DNA from: an uncultured Lachnospiraceae bacterium
GTDB taxonomy: Bacteria; Bacillota_A; Clostridia; Lachnospirales; Lachnospiraceae
Length of the DNA: 6,007 nt
NCBI GenBank assembly: GCA_902795715.1
Contig: CADBME010000176.1
Coordinates: 1-6,007 of the forward strand
Reading direction: 5' to 3'
The position numbers were made by a program, and so were the translations under genes. Under the pieces are notes generated by a model, which made no database searches, was not told where the DNA came from, and saw only the letters and a program-made list of their open reading frames with translations. Positions 1-5,364 of the stretch are shown in pieces. Each line of letters begins with the position of its first letter. Within the stretch, counting starts at the first letter, position 1.

Positions 1-73
1 AATCGGGATTTGTTGAACTGATTGTATTACCAGTGCCGGATAATACTTGTGCTATATTTTTCTTGTAATACGG

Positions 74-102
74 TTGATTCGGTGTACTGAGAAAAATATA
101 AC
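74..102 (+). promoter_or_regulatory. Putative sigma-A promoter for the ATPase gene
   Basis: A -35 box TTGATT (74-79) and a -10 box TATAAC (97-102) are separated by exactly 17 bp. Transcription would start near 109 and give a leader of about 100 nt. The -10 box is the centre of the second 18-bp repeat copy, so a protein bound to that repeat would block RNA polymerase. Identified by eye only. Confidence 0.5.
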
Positions 103-130
103 ATGATTTCTATGGTCAAAGCACAGAAAG

Positions 131-187
131 TGTGTTATATTCTTCTTGAGCAAAAATAAAATCTATTTGAAAGAAAAATATAACACA
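131..187 (+). promoter_or_regulatory. Leader hairpin just before the ATPase ribosome binding site
   Basis: Positions 131-147 pair with 171-187 in 16 of 17 positions, the exception being a C-A mismatch at 142/176, with a 23-nt loop at 148-170. The stem is made of the third and fourth repeat copies. It ends about 10 nt before the ribosome binding site (AAGG, 197-200). In RNA it could affect initiation or stability; in DNA it is a pair of inverted protein-binding sites. No T-run follows, so it is not a terminator. Confidence 0.5.
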
Positions 188-209
188 ATCAATTATAAGG
201 GATTTTGAT

Positions 210-1670
210 ATGATCATAGGAAGAGAAAATGAAATAGAAAAGTTGAATGAATTATATGACAACGGCAGCGCTGAATTGGTTGCCTTATATGGAAGGAGAA
301 GGGTCGGGAAGACATTCCTTGTTGATGAAGTTTTTAATAATCGCTTAACTTTTCATCATTCCGGACTGTCACCAATAGATGATCGGTATAAAACTACCTC
401 TGGAAGAAGAAGCAAAATGAAGGATCAGTTAAAGCATTTCTATCGCTCTCTGCTTATACAGGGCATGAAAAAGAGCAAACAACCATCTTCATGGCTGGAT
501 GCGTTCTATATGCTTGAGGATTTTCTTCAGGAGCGAGATGATGGTGAAAACAGGCTGCTTGTTTTCCTTGATGAAATACAGTGGCTGGACACTCCAAGGT
601 CCGGATTTATGACCGGATTTGAGGCGTTCTGGAATGGATGGGCCTGTCATAGAAGCAATATCATGGTCATTGTTTGTGGGAGTTCAACATCCTGGATCAT
701 GGACAATCTGATCAACAACCATGGCGGTCTCTATGGCCGTATCACATACCAGATAAAACTGGATCCGTTTTCACTTTATGAATGCGAAAAGTATTTCAAT
801 GAAAAAGGTTTTGAAATATCCAGATATGATATCACATTTGCTTACATGGCTGTGGGCGGTATTCCATATTATCTCAGATATTTTGACAGGAAAATGAGCC
901 TTGCACAGAATATTGAAACAGTTTTCTTCAGAAGCAATGCTCCACTAAAGGATGAGTATGACAGGCTATTTTCATCACTGTTCGTAAATCCTGATACAAT
1001 GAAGTCTATTGTAGAAGCTATTGGAAGCAAAAATCGGGGACTGACCCGACAGGAAGTGCTTGAAAAAACCGGAATAGCAAATAGCGGAGAGTTTTCAAAT
1101 TACTTGAAAGCTCTCATATCAGGCTCATTTATAATAAAGTATTGTTCGTTTGGATGCAGCAAGAAAGAAGTGTATTATAAACTCGTCGATCCATTCTGTA
1201 TTTTTTATCTTAAATTTGTCAAAAACGACATGCTCAAACAGCGCCTTTCGTGGATAAATATTGTTGACTCAGGAATGGTCACTGCCTGGAAGGGGTATGC
1301 ATTTGAAAATGTTTGTTTTAATCACATCAGACAGATCAAAGCAGCACTTGGGATTAGCGGGGTTTCAACTACAGAATCCCTATGGTCAAAACGAGGAGAT
1401 GAAGACTCTGCCGGAGCGCAGATCGATCTGCTTATTGAGAGAAAAGACAATGTAATCAACATGTGCGAGGCTAAATTCTACAATGATGAGTTCTCCGTTG
1501 ATCGTAATTATCATTTCACTCTCGTCAGGAGGAAAAATATGGTGCTGGATATGGTATCGCCAAGGATAGCAGTTCATAATACACTGATAACAACATATGG
1601 ACTGAAGCGGAATGAATACAGCGGGGATTTTATTAACATAGTTACACTAGAAGACCTGTTTGAGAAATAG
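210..1670 (+). CDS. ATP-binding protein, ATPase_2 / DUF234 (PD-(D/E)XK-like) family
   Basis: This is a 486-residue STAND/AAA-like ATPase of the family first named archaeal ATPase, likely cytoplasmic and of unknown cellular role. The N-terminal P-loop module has Walker A GRRRVGKT (28-35), Walker B LLVFLDE (116-122), a sensor-like strand IMVIVCGSS (151-159) and a conserved Arg in GRI (176-178) that could be an arginine finger. A winged-helix-like stretch lies around 260-330 (LTRQEVLEKTGIA). The C-terminal part matches the DUF234 pattern with the nuclease-like residues E366, D406 and E420-A-K422. Length is typical for the family. The ATG at 210 follows AAGG at 197-200 with suitable spacing. No partner gene is adjacent in this window, and the gene appears more AT-rich than its downstream neighbours, which would suit an acquired single-gene cassette. 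The family call is firm. Nuclease activity is inferred from motifs, and a defence or toxin-like role is speculation. Confidence 0.88.
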   Translation: MIIGRENEIEKLNELYDNGSAELVALYGRRRVGKTFLVDEVFNNRLTFHHSGLSPIDDRYKTTSGRRSKMKDQLKHFYRSLLIQGMKKSKQPSSWLDAFYMLEDFLQERDDGENRLLVFLDEIQWLDTPRSGFMTGFEAFWNGWACHRSNIMVIVCGSSTSWIMDNLINNHGGLYGRITYQIKLDPFSLYECEKYFNEKGFEISRYDITFAYMAVGGIPYYLRYFDRKMSLAQNIETVFFRSNAPLKDEYDRLFSSLFVNPDTMKSIVEAIGSKNRGLTRQEVLEKTGIANSGEFSNYLKALISGSFIIKYCSFGCSKKEVYYKLVDPFCIFYLKFVKNDMLKQRLSWINIVDSGMVTAWKGYAFENVCFNHIRQIKAALGISGVSTTESLWSKRGDEDSAGAQIDLLIERKDNVINMCEAKFYNDEFSVDRNYHFTLVRRKNMVLDMVSPRIAVHNTLITTYGLKRNEYSGDFINIVTLEDLFEK

Positions 1671-1997
1671 TTATAGTAAACGACATTATTAACTTTACTT
1701 AAAGCTACAAAGGCTCCTCAATTGTTGATTGGGTTGGAACCAGGCTTCAAATGCACTGTCAACTGTCTCCTTTAGTTTTGATAACGCTGAGAAGAAGACA
1801 TTATGGGTATTCTCCTTCCTATTGAAATATAGCATAGGAAGCTATAGTAAACAAGTATTTGATTATACGAGGAAATACAGATAAAATAGTAACAGATGAG
1901 AACAAGCAGCAGCTGGCGAAAAGATAGGTTTTTATCTAAAGATGTGATTGACACCCCGTACCGGATTTAGGAAAACAAATACAGGAGGTATAAGACA
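1671..1997. other. Gene-poor spacer with short repeats and a possible gene relic
   Basis: This 327-bp gap separates the ATPase from the hydrolase. A 10-bp direct repeat TATAGTAAAC (1672-1681 and 1843-1852) brackets most of it. Positions 1815-1822 and 1834-1841 form a perfect 8-bp stem (CTTCCTAT/ATAGGAAG, 11-nt loop) with no T-run after it. On the minus strand, 1835-1695 is an open frame of 46 codons beginning MLYFNRKENTHN and containing FEAWFQPNQQ. It reads like protein but has no good ribosome binding site at its ATG, and I do not recognise it. A minus-strand AGGAAGGAG (1820-1812) precedes a nine-codon frame ending at 1772. The rest holds the hydrolase promoter and leader. No terminator for the ATPase gene is visible. 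Confidence 0.4.
1859..1887 (+). promoter_or_regulatory. Putative sigma-A promoter for the hydrolase gene or operon
   Basis: A -35 box TTGATT (1859-1864) and a -10 box TAAAAT (1882-1887) are separated by 17 bp. The start point would be near 1894, leaving a leader of about 100 nt before the ATG at 1998. It is the best promoter match in the gap, and it may drive all four downstream genes. Identified by eye. Confidence 0.5.
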
Positions 1998-2984
1998 ATG
2001 ATGAAAACAGAAGAATTAAAACTTACAGGAGAATGGGATAAAACTTTTGCAAAGAGTGATCAGGTGGACCACCGTAAGGTGACATTTGTAAACCATTTTG
2101 GTATTACGCTTGCGGCGGATCTGTATGTCCCGAAGCATGCACAGGGAAAGCTTCCGGCCATTGCGGTAGCAGGTCCTTTTGGAGCCTGTAAAGAACAGGC
2201 ATCAGGACTTTACGCCCAGACCATGGCGGAACGTGGTTTCCTTACTATCGCATTTGACCCGTCATTTACCGGTGAGTCAGGTGGATCCCCCCGGGCCATG
2301 CATTCTCCGGATATCGATGTGGAAGACTTCCAGGCAGCAGTGGATTTCCTTTCCGTTCAGGACAATGTTGATCCTGACAGGATAGGGATCATCGGTATCT
2401 GCGGCTGGGGTGGAATGGCCTTGCAGACGGCATGCTTTGATACAAGAGTCAAGGCGAGTGTCATATCTACCATGTATGATATGTCCCGCGTAGCAGGAAA
2501 TGGATACTTTGACTCCGCAGACAGTAAGGAAGCGAGAAAAGCAGCCAGAGAATCTGTCAATAAACAGCGTACTGAGGATTACAGGAATGGCAGCTATGCA
2601 AGGGCAGGCGGCGTGGTGGATCCGCTTCCGGAGGATGCTCCCTTTTTCGTAAAGGATTATTATGACTATTATAAAACCCAAAGAGGCTATCATGCCCGGT
2701 CTCTCAATTCCAATGACGGATGGGCGATAACTGCCGGTACATCTCTTGCCAATACAAGACTGTTTACTTACGCCGGGGAGATTGACGGCGCAGTGCTCAT
2801 GATCCACGGAGAAAAGGCACATTCCTGCTATATGAGTAAGGATGCATTTAAACTGCTGAAGGGAGACAACAAGGAGCTTCTGATCATCCCCGATGCAGTT
2901 CATACAGACCTTTATGATGGAGGAGAGCATGACTATATTCCCTTTGACAAAATGACAGCTTTCTTTAATGAATATCTCGTGTAA
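1998..2984 (+). CDS. Alpha/beta hydrolase (COG1073, YcjY/FrsA-like) with Cys at the nucleophile position
   Basis: This is a 328-residue cytoplasmic alpha/beta hydrolase; no signal peptide is seen. The nucleophile elbow is GICGWGG (133-139) after the strand DPDRIGII. When lined up with the GGSMGG elbow of the hydrolase at 3792-5222, which also follows DPDRI, C135 falls on the catalytic Ser. The acid region is HGEKAHS (270-276, candidate E272) and the catalytic His is probably H302 in PDAVHTD. A cap-like insert lies between about residues 155 and 255. Relatives are annotated as esterases, dienelactone-hydrolase-like enzymes or unknown hydrolases, so the substrate is open. The start is set by a strong AGGAGG (1983-1988), 9 nt before the ATG; a second ATG follows at once and cannot be excluded. 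A promoter lies upstream at 1859-1887, and the flavoprotein gene follows about 130 bp downstream on the same strand. Confidence 0.88.
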   Translation: MMKTEELKLTGEWDKTFAKSDQVDHRKVTFVNHFGITLAADLYVPKHAQGKLPAIAVAGPFGACKEQASGLYAQTMAERGFLTIAFDPSFTGESGGSPRAMHSPDIDVEDFQAAVDFLSVQDNVDPDRIGIIGICGWGGMALQTACFDTRVKASVISTMYDMSRVAGNGYFDSADSKEARKAARESVNKQRTEDYRNGSYARAGGVVDPLPEDAPFFVKDYYDYYKTQRGYHARSLNSNDGWAITAGTSLANTRLFTYAGEIDGAVLMIHGEKAHSCYMSKDAFKLLKGDNKELLIIPDAVHTDLYDGGEHDYIPFDKMTAFFNEYLV

Positions 2985-3088
2985 CTGTTAAGTACCTTTG
3001 ACTGCATGGGCTGATTCAATAAAACATGGCGAATGCAATATTATATCCAATGATCTTTATGGTTCTGAGAGTTACGATTCTTTACTAT

Positions 3089-3102
3089 TTATTTATAAAT
3101 AA
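3089..3102. promoter_or_regulatory. Perfect 14-bp AT palindrome before the flavoprotein gene
   Basis: TTATTTATAAATAA reads the same on both strands and ends one base before the AGGAG ribosome binding site. It could be a repressor site or a weak RNA stem masking the ribosome binding site, but AT-rich palindromes of this size also arise by chance. No strong promoter was seen nearby. TTGACT at 2998-3003 with TAAAAC 16 bp later is the best, weak, candidate. Confidence 0.25.
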
Positions 3103-3103
3103 C

Positions 3104-3108
3104 AGGAG
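3104..3108 (+). promoter_or_regulatory. Ribosome binding site that decides the flavoprotein start
   Basis: AGGAG lies only 2 nt before the ATG at 3111 but 8 nt before the in-frame ATG at 3117. Standard spacing therefore favours 3117, which gives the N-terminus MGKNVLII typical of flavodoxin-like proteins. Confidence 0.65.
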
Positions 3109-3116
3109 TTATGATT

Positions 3117-3656
3117 ATGGGAAAAAATGTGTTAATTATCTCGACAAGTCCCCGCGTGGGAAGCAATTCCGAACTGCTGGCTTCAGAGTTTGCAAGAGGT
3201 GCAAAGCAGGCAGGTCATAAGGTGGAGCAGATCAGCCTTCGCGGAAAGGATATACAGTTTTGCAGAGGCTGTTTTGTCTGTCAGCAGACAAAGAGATGCG
3301 TGATACGGGATGATGCAGACCTGATCGAGCAGAAGATGGAGAAGGCTGACGTGCTTGTGTTTGCAACACCCATTTACTATTACGAGATGAGTGGTCAGAT
3401 GAAAACCATGCTGGATCGTGGTAATCCTCTTTATACGACAGATTATGCTTTCAGGGACATATATTTAATCTGTACAGCGGCAGAGGATGAGGAGCATGTC
3501 TGGGAAAGGGCAAGAAGCGGTCTGGAGGGATGGATCGAATGCTTTTCAAAGGCAAGGCTTGCAGGCTGCGTATTCGGCGGGAATGTAACAGAGGTCAATG
3601 CCGTGACCGGTAATCCGGCTATGGAGAAAGCCTATGAGATGGGTCAAAGGATCTGA
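3117..3656 (+). CDS. Iron-sulfur flavoprotein-like NAD(P)H-dependent FMN oxidoreductase
   Basis: This is a 179-residue cytoplasmic protein of the flavodoxin-like fold (NADPH-dependent FMN reductase / COG0655 group). The first strand VLIISTSP leads into the FMN phosphate loop SPRVGSNS (11-18). The segment FATPIYYYEMSGQMKTMLDR (82-101) is the second flavin-binding region of the family. Four cysteines, C49, C52, C55 and C61, form CX2CX2CX5C. This fits the compact CX2CX2CX4-7C motif known to hold a [4Fe-4S] cluster in Methanosarcina iron-sulfur flavoprotein. Such proteins pass electrons between carriers or reduce quinones, flavins or oxygen species; the partner here is unknown. The end, AYEMGQRI, is a usual C-terminus, so the gene looks complete. 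An alternative ATG at 3111 adds two residues. It sits between two hydrolase genes on one strand, which suggests that reduction accompanies hydrolysis of a shared substrate (inference). Confidence 0.87.
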   Translation: MGKNVLIISTSPRVGSNSELLASEFARGAKQAGHKVEQISLRGKDIQFCRGCFVCQQTKRCVIRDDADLIEQKMEKADVLVFATPIYYYEMSGQMKTMLDRGNPLYTTDYAFRDIYLICTAAEDEEHVWERARSGLEGWIECFSKARLAGCVFGGNVTEVNAVTGNPAMEKAYEMGQRI

Positions 3657-3670
3657 CGGAGAAAGTGGCT

Positions 3671-3770
3671 TGAAACGAAGCAGAAAAGAAGATTTGATGA
3701 AGATATTAGTATGAGACGAGGCAGAAAAGAAATTTGACGAAGATATCAGCATGTGATGAGATGGAAAAGA
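3671..3770. repeat. Two-and-a-half-copy 41-bp tandem repeat between genes
   Basis: Unit 1 (3671-3711) and unit 2 (3712-3751) differ only by five transitions and a single-base deletion. A third, weaker partial copy (TGTGATGAGATGGAAAAGA, 3752-3770) matches about 14 of 19 positions. The array fills most of the 135-bp gap before the lipoprotein gene. Each unit encodes FDEDISM, but in different frames because of the deletion. No start site, dyad or terminator is obvious. Confidence 0.8.
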
Positions 3771-3791
3771 TAATCAGAAGGAGATTTTATC

Positions 3792-5222
3792 ATGAAAAAT
3801 AAATCTATATACATAATATTGTTGTGCATGATTTTTAGTTTTCTTCTGGCCGGATGCGGTGCTGATGGTACAAAAGAGAAGGTGAGCCAGGCTGAATCGA
3901 AGCCTGCACCATCCGGTCTATCCGGTCAGGAAAAGACTGAAGCGGGCAAAAAAACTGAAGAAGGAGAAGATATGCCTGTATATTCATATACAACACAGGA
4001 GCTATGGGTACAGAACGGTGATATGAAGATCTATGGCATCTCCTATGTTCCGGACAGGAATGAAGCTGTACCCCTGGTAATATTCTCCCATGAACTGGGA
4101 AATGATCATACATCCGGAGAGCGGTATGCCGAAAGACTGGCCCAGGCCGGATATGCAGCCTATATCTTTGATTTCTGCGGCGGTACGGTCGGTGGAAACA
4201 AAAGTGACGGAAGCAACAAGGAAATGTCTGTTCTTACAGAAGCATCAGATCTGGAAGCGGTGCTAAGCTCCGCTAAGACATGGGATTTTGTTGATCCTGA
4301 CAGGATCTTTCTTCTGGGAGGCAGCATGGGAGGCCTTGTCACGACGATAGTTGGCAGTGAACATCAGGATGAGATTGCCGGAATGATGCTTATGTACCCG
4401 GCTCTGTCGGCAAAGGCTGACAGCGGCGAAGAAGACTATGGGGAAGAAGAAGAGATCCCTGAAGATGTCAGTTTGTTTGGCGGATGGATCCATGTAGGGA
4501 GAAAGTATATCACCGACCTGCGGATGGTTGATTTTAATCAGCTGCTTTCATCCTATAAGGGACATATGCTGCTCCTTCACGGAGATAAAGACAACACTGT
4601 CCCGCTCTCCTGGTCAGAAGAGGCAAAGGAGATGATTCCGGACTGTGATTTTCATGTGATAGAAGACGGAGGACACGAGTTCTTCGGCCAGCCGTTTGAA
4701 GATGCCATGTCCTATATAATGGACTATCTGGACACACAGCTGAATCATGGAGCAGAAAAAGAAGACAGTGGTGATGCGCAGGGGGAGTCCGGAAAAAGGA
4801 AGAAAGCTGTAGAAGACAGTGGTGATGCACAGATGGAATCCGGAAAAAGAAGGGAAACAGCAGAAGATGGAAAGGAAATGAAGATGTCCGTTAACGGAAC
4901 TGAGGTTGAGGTTGCATGGGAAGACAATGCGTCTGTGGACGCTCTCAGGGAATTAGCGGCAAAAGGGTTGGAAATCAGGATGTCCATGTACGGTGGCTTC
5001 GAACAGGTTGGCCGGATCGGACAGGACATCCCGGCAAAGGATGAACAGATAACAACGGAGGCAGGCGATATCGTACTATATTCTGGCAACCAGTTTGTGG
5101 TTTTCTACGGTTCCAATTCCTGGGCCTATACAAGGCTTGGACATATTACAGATCAAACTGCTGAAGAGTTGGAAGAACTGCTGGGGAATGGTGGTGTGAC
5201 CATCACGATCAGCAGGGTATAA
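3792..5222 (+). CDS. Lipoprotein: alpha/beta hydrolase fused to a cyclophilin-like domain
   Basis: This 476-residue protein is exported and lipid-anchored. A hydrophobic signal (5-20) ends in the lipobox LAGC, with the lipidated Cys at 22, followed by a flexible charged linker (23-62). Residues about 65-315 form an alpha/beta hydrolase with GGSMGG (176-181, nucleophile S178), the acid D267 in HGDKDNTVP and the His H295 in GGHEFF, so the triad is complete. SHELGND (99-105) fits the oxyanion region. A second low-complexity linker (320-361) contains a 17-residue duplication. Residues about 363-476 match the cyclophilin-like fold (Cyclophil_like family), with the typical MYGGFEQVG, GDIVLY and FVVFYG segments. 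This family resembles cyclophilin in fold, but isomerase activity has not been assumed. The start follows AAGGAG (3778-3783) with 8-nt spacing. Hydrolase plus cyclophilin-like in one secreted chain is unusual, and it could tether cleavage to ligand binding at the membrane face (inference). Confidence 0.88.
   Translation: MKNKSIYIILLCMIFSFLLAGCGADGTKEKVSQAESKPAPSGLSGQEKTEAGKKTEEGEDMPVYSYTTQELWVQNGDMKIYGISYVPDRNEAVPLVIFSHELGNDHTSGERYAERLAQAGYAAYIFDFCGGTVGGNKSDGSNKEMSVLTEASDLEAVLSSAKTWDFVDPDRIFLLGGSMGGLVTTIVGSEHQDEIAGMMLMYPALSAKADSGEEDYGEEEEIPEDVSLFGGWIHVGRKYITDLRMVDFNQLLSSYKGHMLLLHGDKDNTVPLSWSEEAKEMIPDCDFHVIEDGGHEFFGQPFEDAMSYIMDYLDTQLNHGAEKEDSGDAQGESGKRKKAVEDSGDAQMESGKRRETAEDGKEMKMSVNGTEVEVAWEDNASVDALRELAAKGLEIRMSMYGGFEQVGRIGQDIPAKDEQITTEAGDIVLYSGNQFVVFYGSNSWAYTRLGHITDQTAEELEELLGNGGVTITISRV
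4761..4862 (+). repeat. In-frame 51-bp tandem duplication in the lipoprotein linker
   Basis: Units 4761-4811 and 4812-4862 agree at 41 of 51 positions and encode EDSGDAQ(G/M)ESGKR followed by a diverged tail. Both copies are hydrophilic and charged, which suits a disordered spacer between the hydrolase and cyclophilin-like domains. The divergence shows that the duplication is not very recent. Confidence 0.85.
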
Positions 5223-5234
5223 ATTTTTCGATCT

Positions 5235-5310
5235 ATACGGTTGATATTTGTTCGGTCAGCTTGCCTTCCTATATTTCAACGATGCTATGAGTCCGCTCGG
5301 TTGACCGAGT
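5235..5310. promoter_or_regulatory. Possible control region of the second lipoprotein gene
   Basis: CTCGGT-TG-ACCGAG (5296-5309) is a near-palindrome with 6-bp arms. CGGTTGA also occurs at 5238-5244, and TCGGTCA (5252-5258) is the inverse of TGACCGA (5302-5308). A weak promoter, TTGTTC (5248-5253) with TATATT (5270-5275) at 16 bp, lies between these sites. The palindrome has no T-run after it, so a terminator for the upstream gene is unlikely. An operator is plausible but unproven. Confidence 0.3.
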
Positions 5311-5364
5311 CAGTCTATAGGCCAAAGGATCTGAGTAATGACAGAACAGGAAGGAATATGTAAG

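Larger units (their letters stand above)
47..188. repeat. Four-copy alternating 18-bp repeat array upstream of the ATPase gene
   Basis: The consensus AAGAAAAATATAACACAA occurs at 47-64 (minus strand, 17/18 matches to the copy at 171-188), 89-106 (plus, 15/18), 130-147 (minus, 16/18) and 171-188 (plus, taken as reference). Starts are 42, 41 and 41 bp apart, close to four helical turns, and the orientation alternates strictly. The array fills almost all the DNA before the ATPase start and overlaps the putative promoter. The sequence shows the repeats and spacing directly. A role as a cooperative operator, for a repressor or for the ATPase itself, is inference. A decayed palindromic repeat element is the main alternative. 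Confidence 0.75.

Noticed and set aside
47..188. Regularly spaced short repeats suggesting a CRISPR array
   Set aside because: The copies alternate in orientation, are only 18 bp and imperfect, number four, and contain promoter elements, none of which fits a CRISPR array.
1825..1834. AAATATAGCA as a fifth copy of the 18-bp upstream repeat
   Set aside because: Only ten AT-rich bases match and the flanks do not, so chance is a sufficient explanation.
1815..1841. 8-bp hairpin as a terminator for the ATPase gene
   Set aside because: The stem is AT-containing and is followed by CTATAGTAAAC, not a T-run. It also lies about 145 bp past the stop codon.
1948..1976. TTGACA as the -35 box of a hydrolase promoter, possibly of MerR type with a long spacer
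   Set aside because: No acceptable -10 box occurs at 16-20 bp, and no clear dyad fills the spacer. The pair at 1859-1887 is much better.
2277..2930. 217-codon open frame on the minus strand
   Set aside because: It lies wholly antisense to the hydrolase gene, whose motifs are clear, and its translation shows no recognisable domain. It is a shadow of the coding strand.
3026..3220. 64-codon plus-strand frame overlapping the flavoprotein start
   Set aside because: It has no ribosome binding site, its second half is an out-of-frame reading of the flavoprotein gene, and it resembles no family.
5296..5309. GC-rich near-palindrome as a terminator after the fusion lipoprotein
   Set aside because: The stem is short and is followed by TCAGTCTATAG with no run of T, so termination is unlikely.
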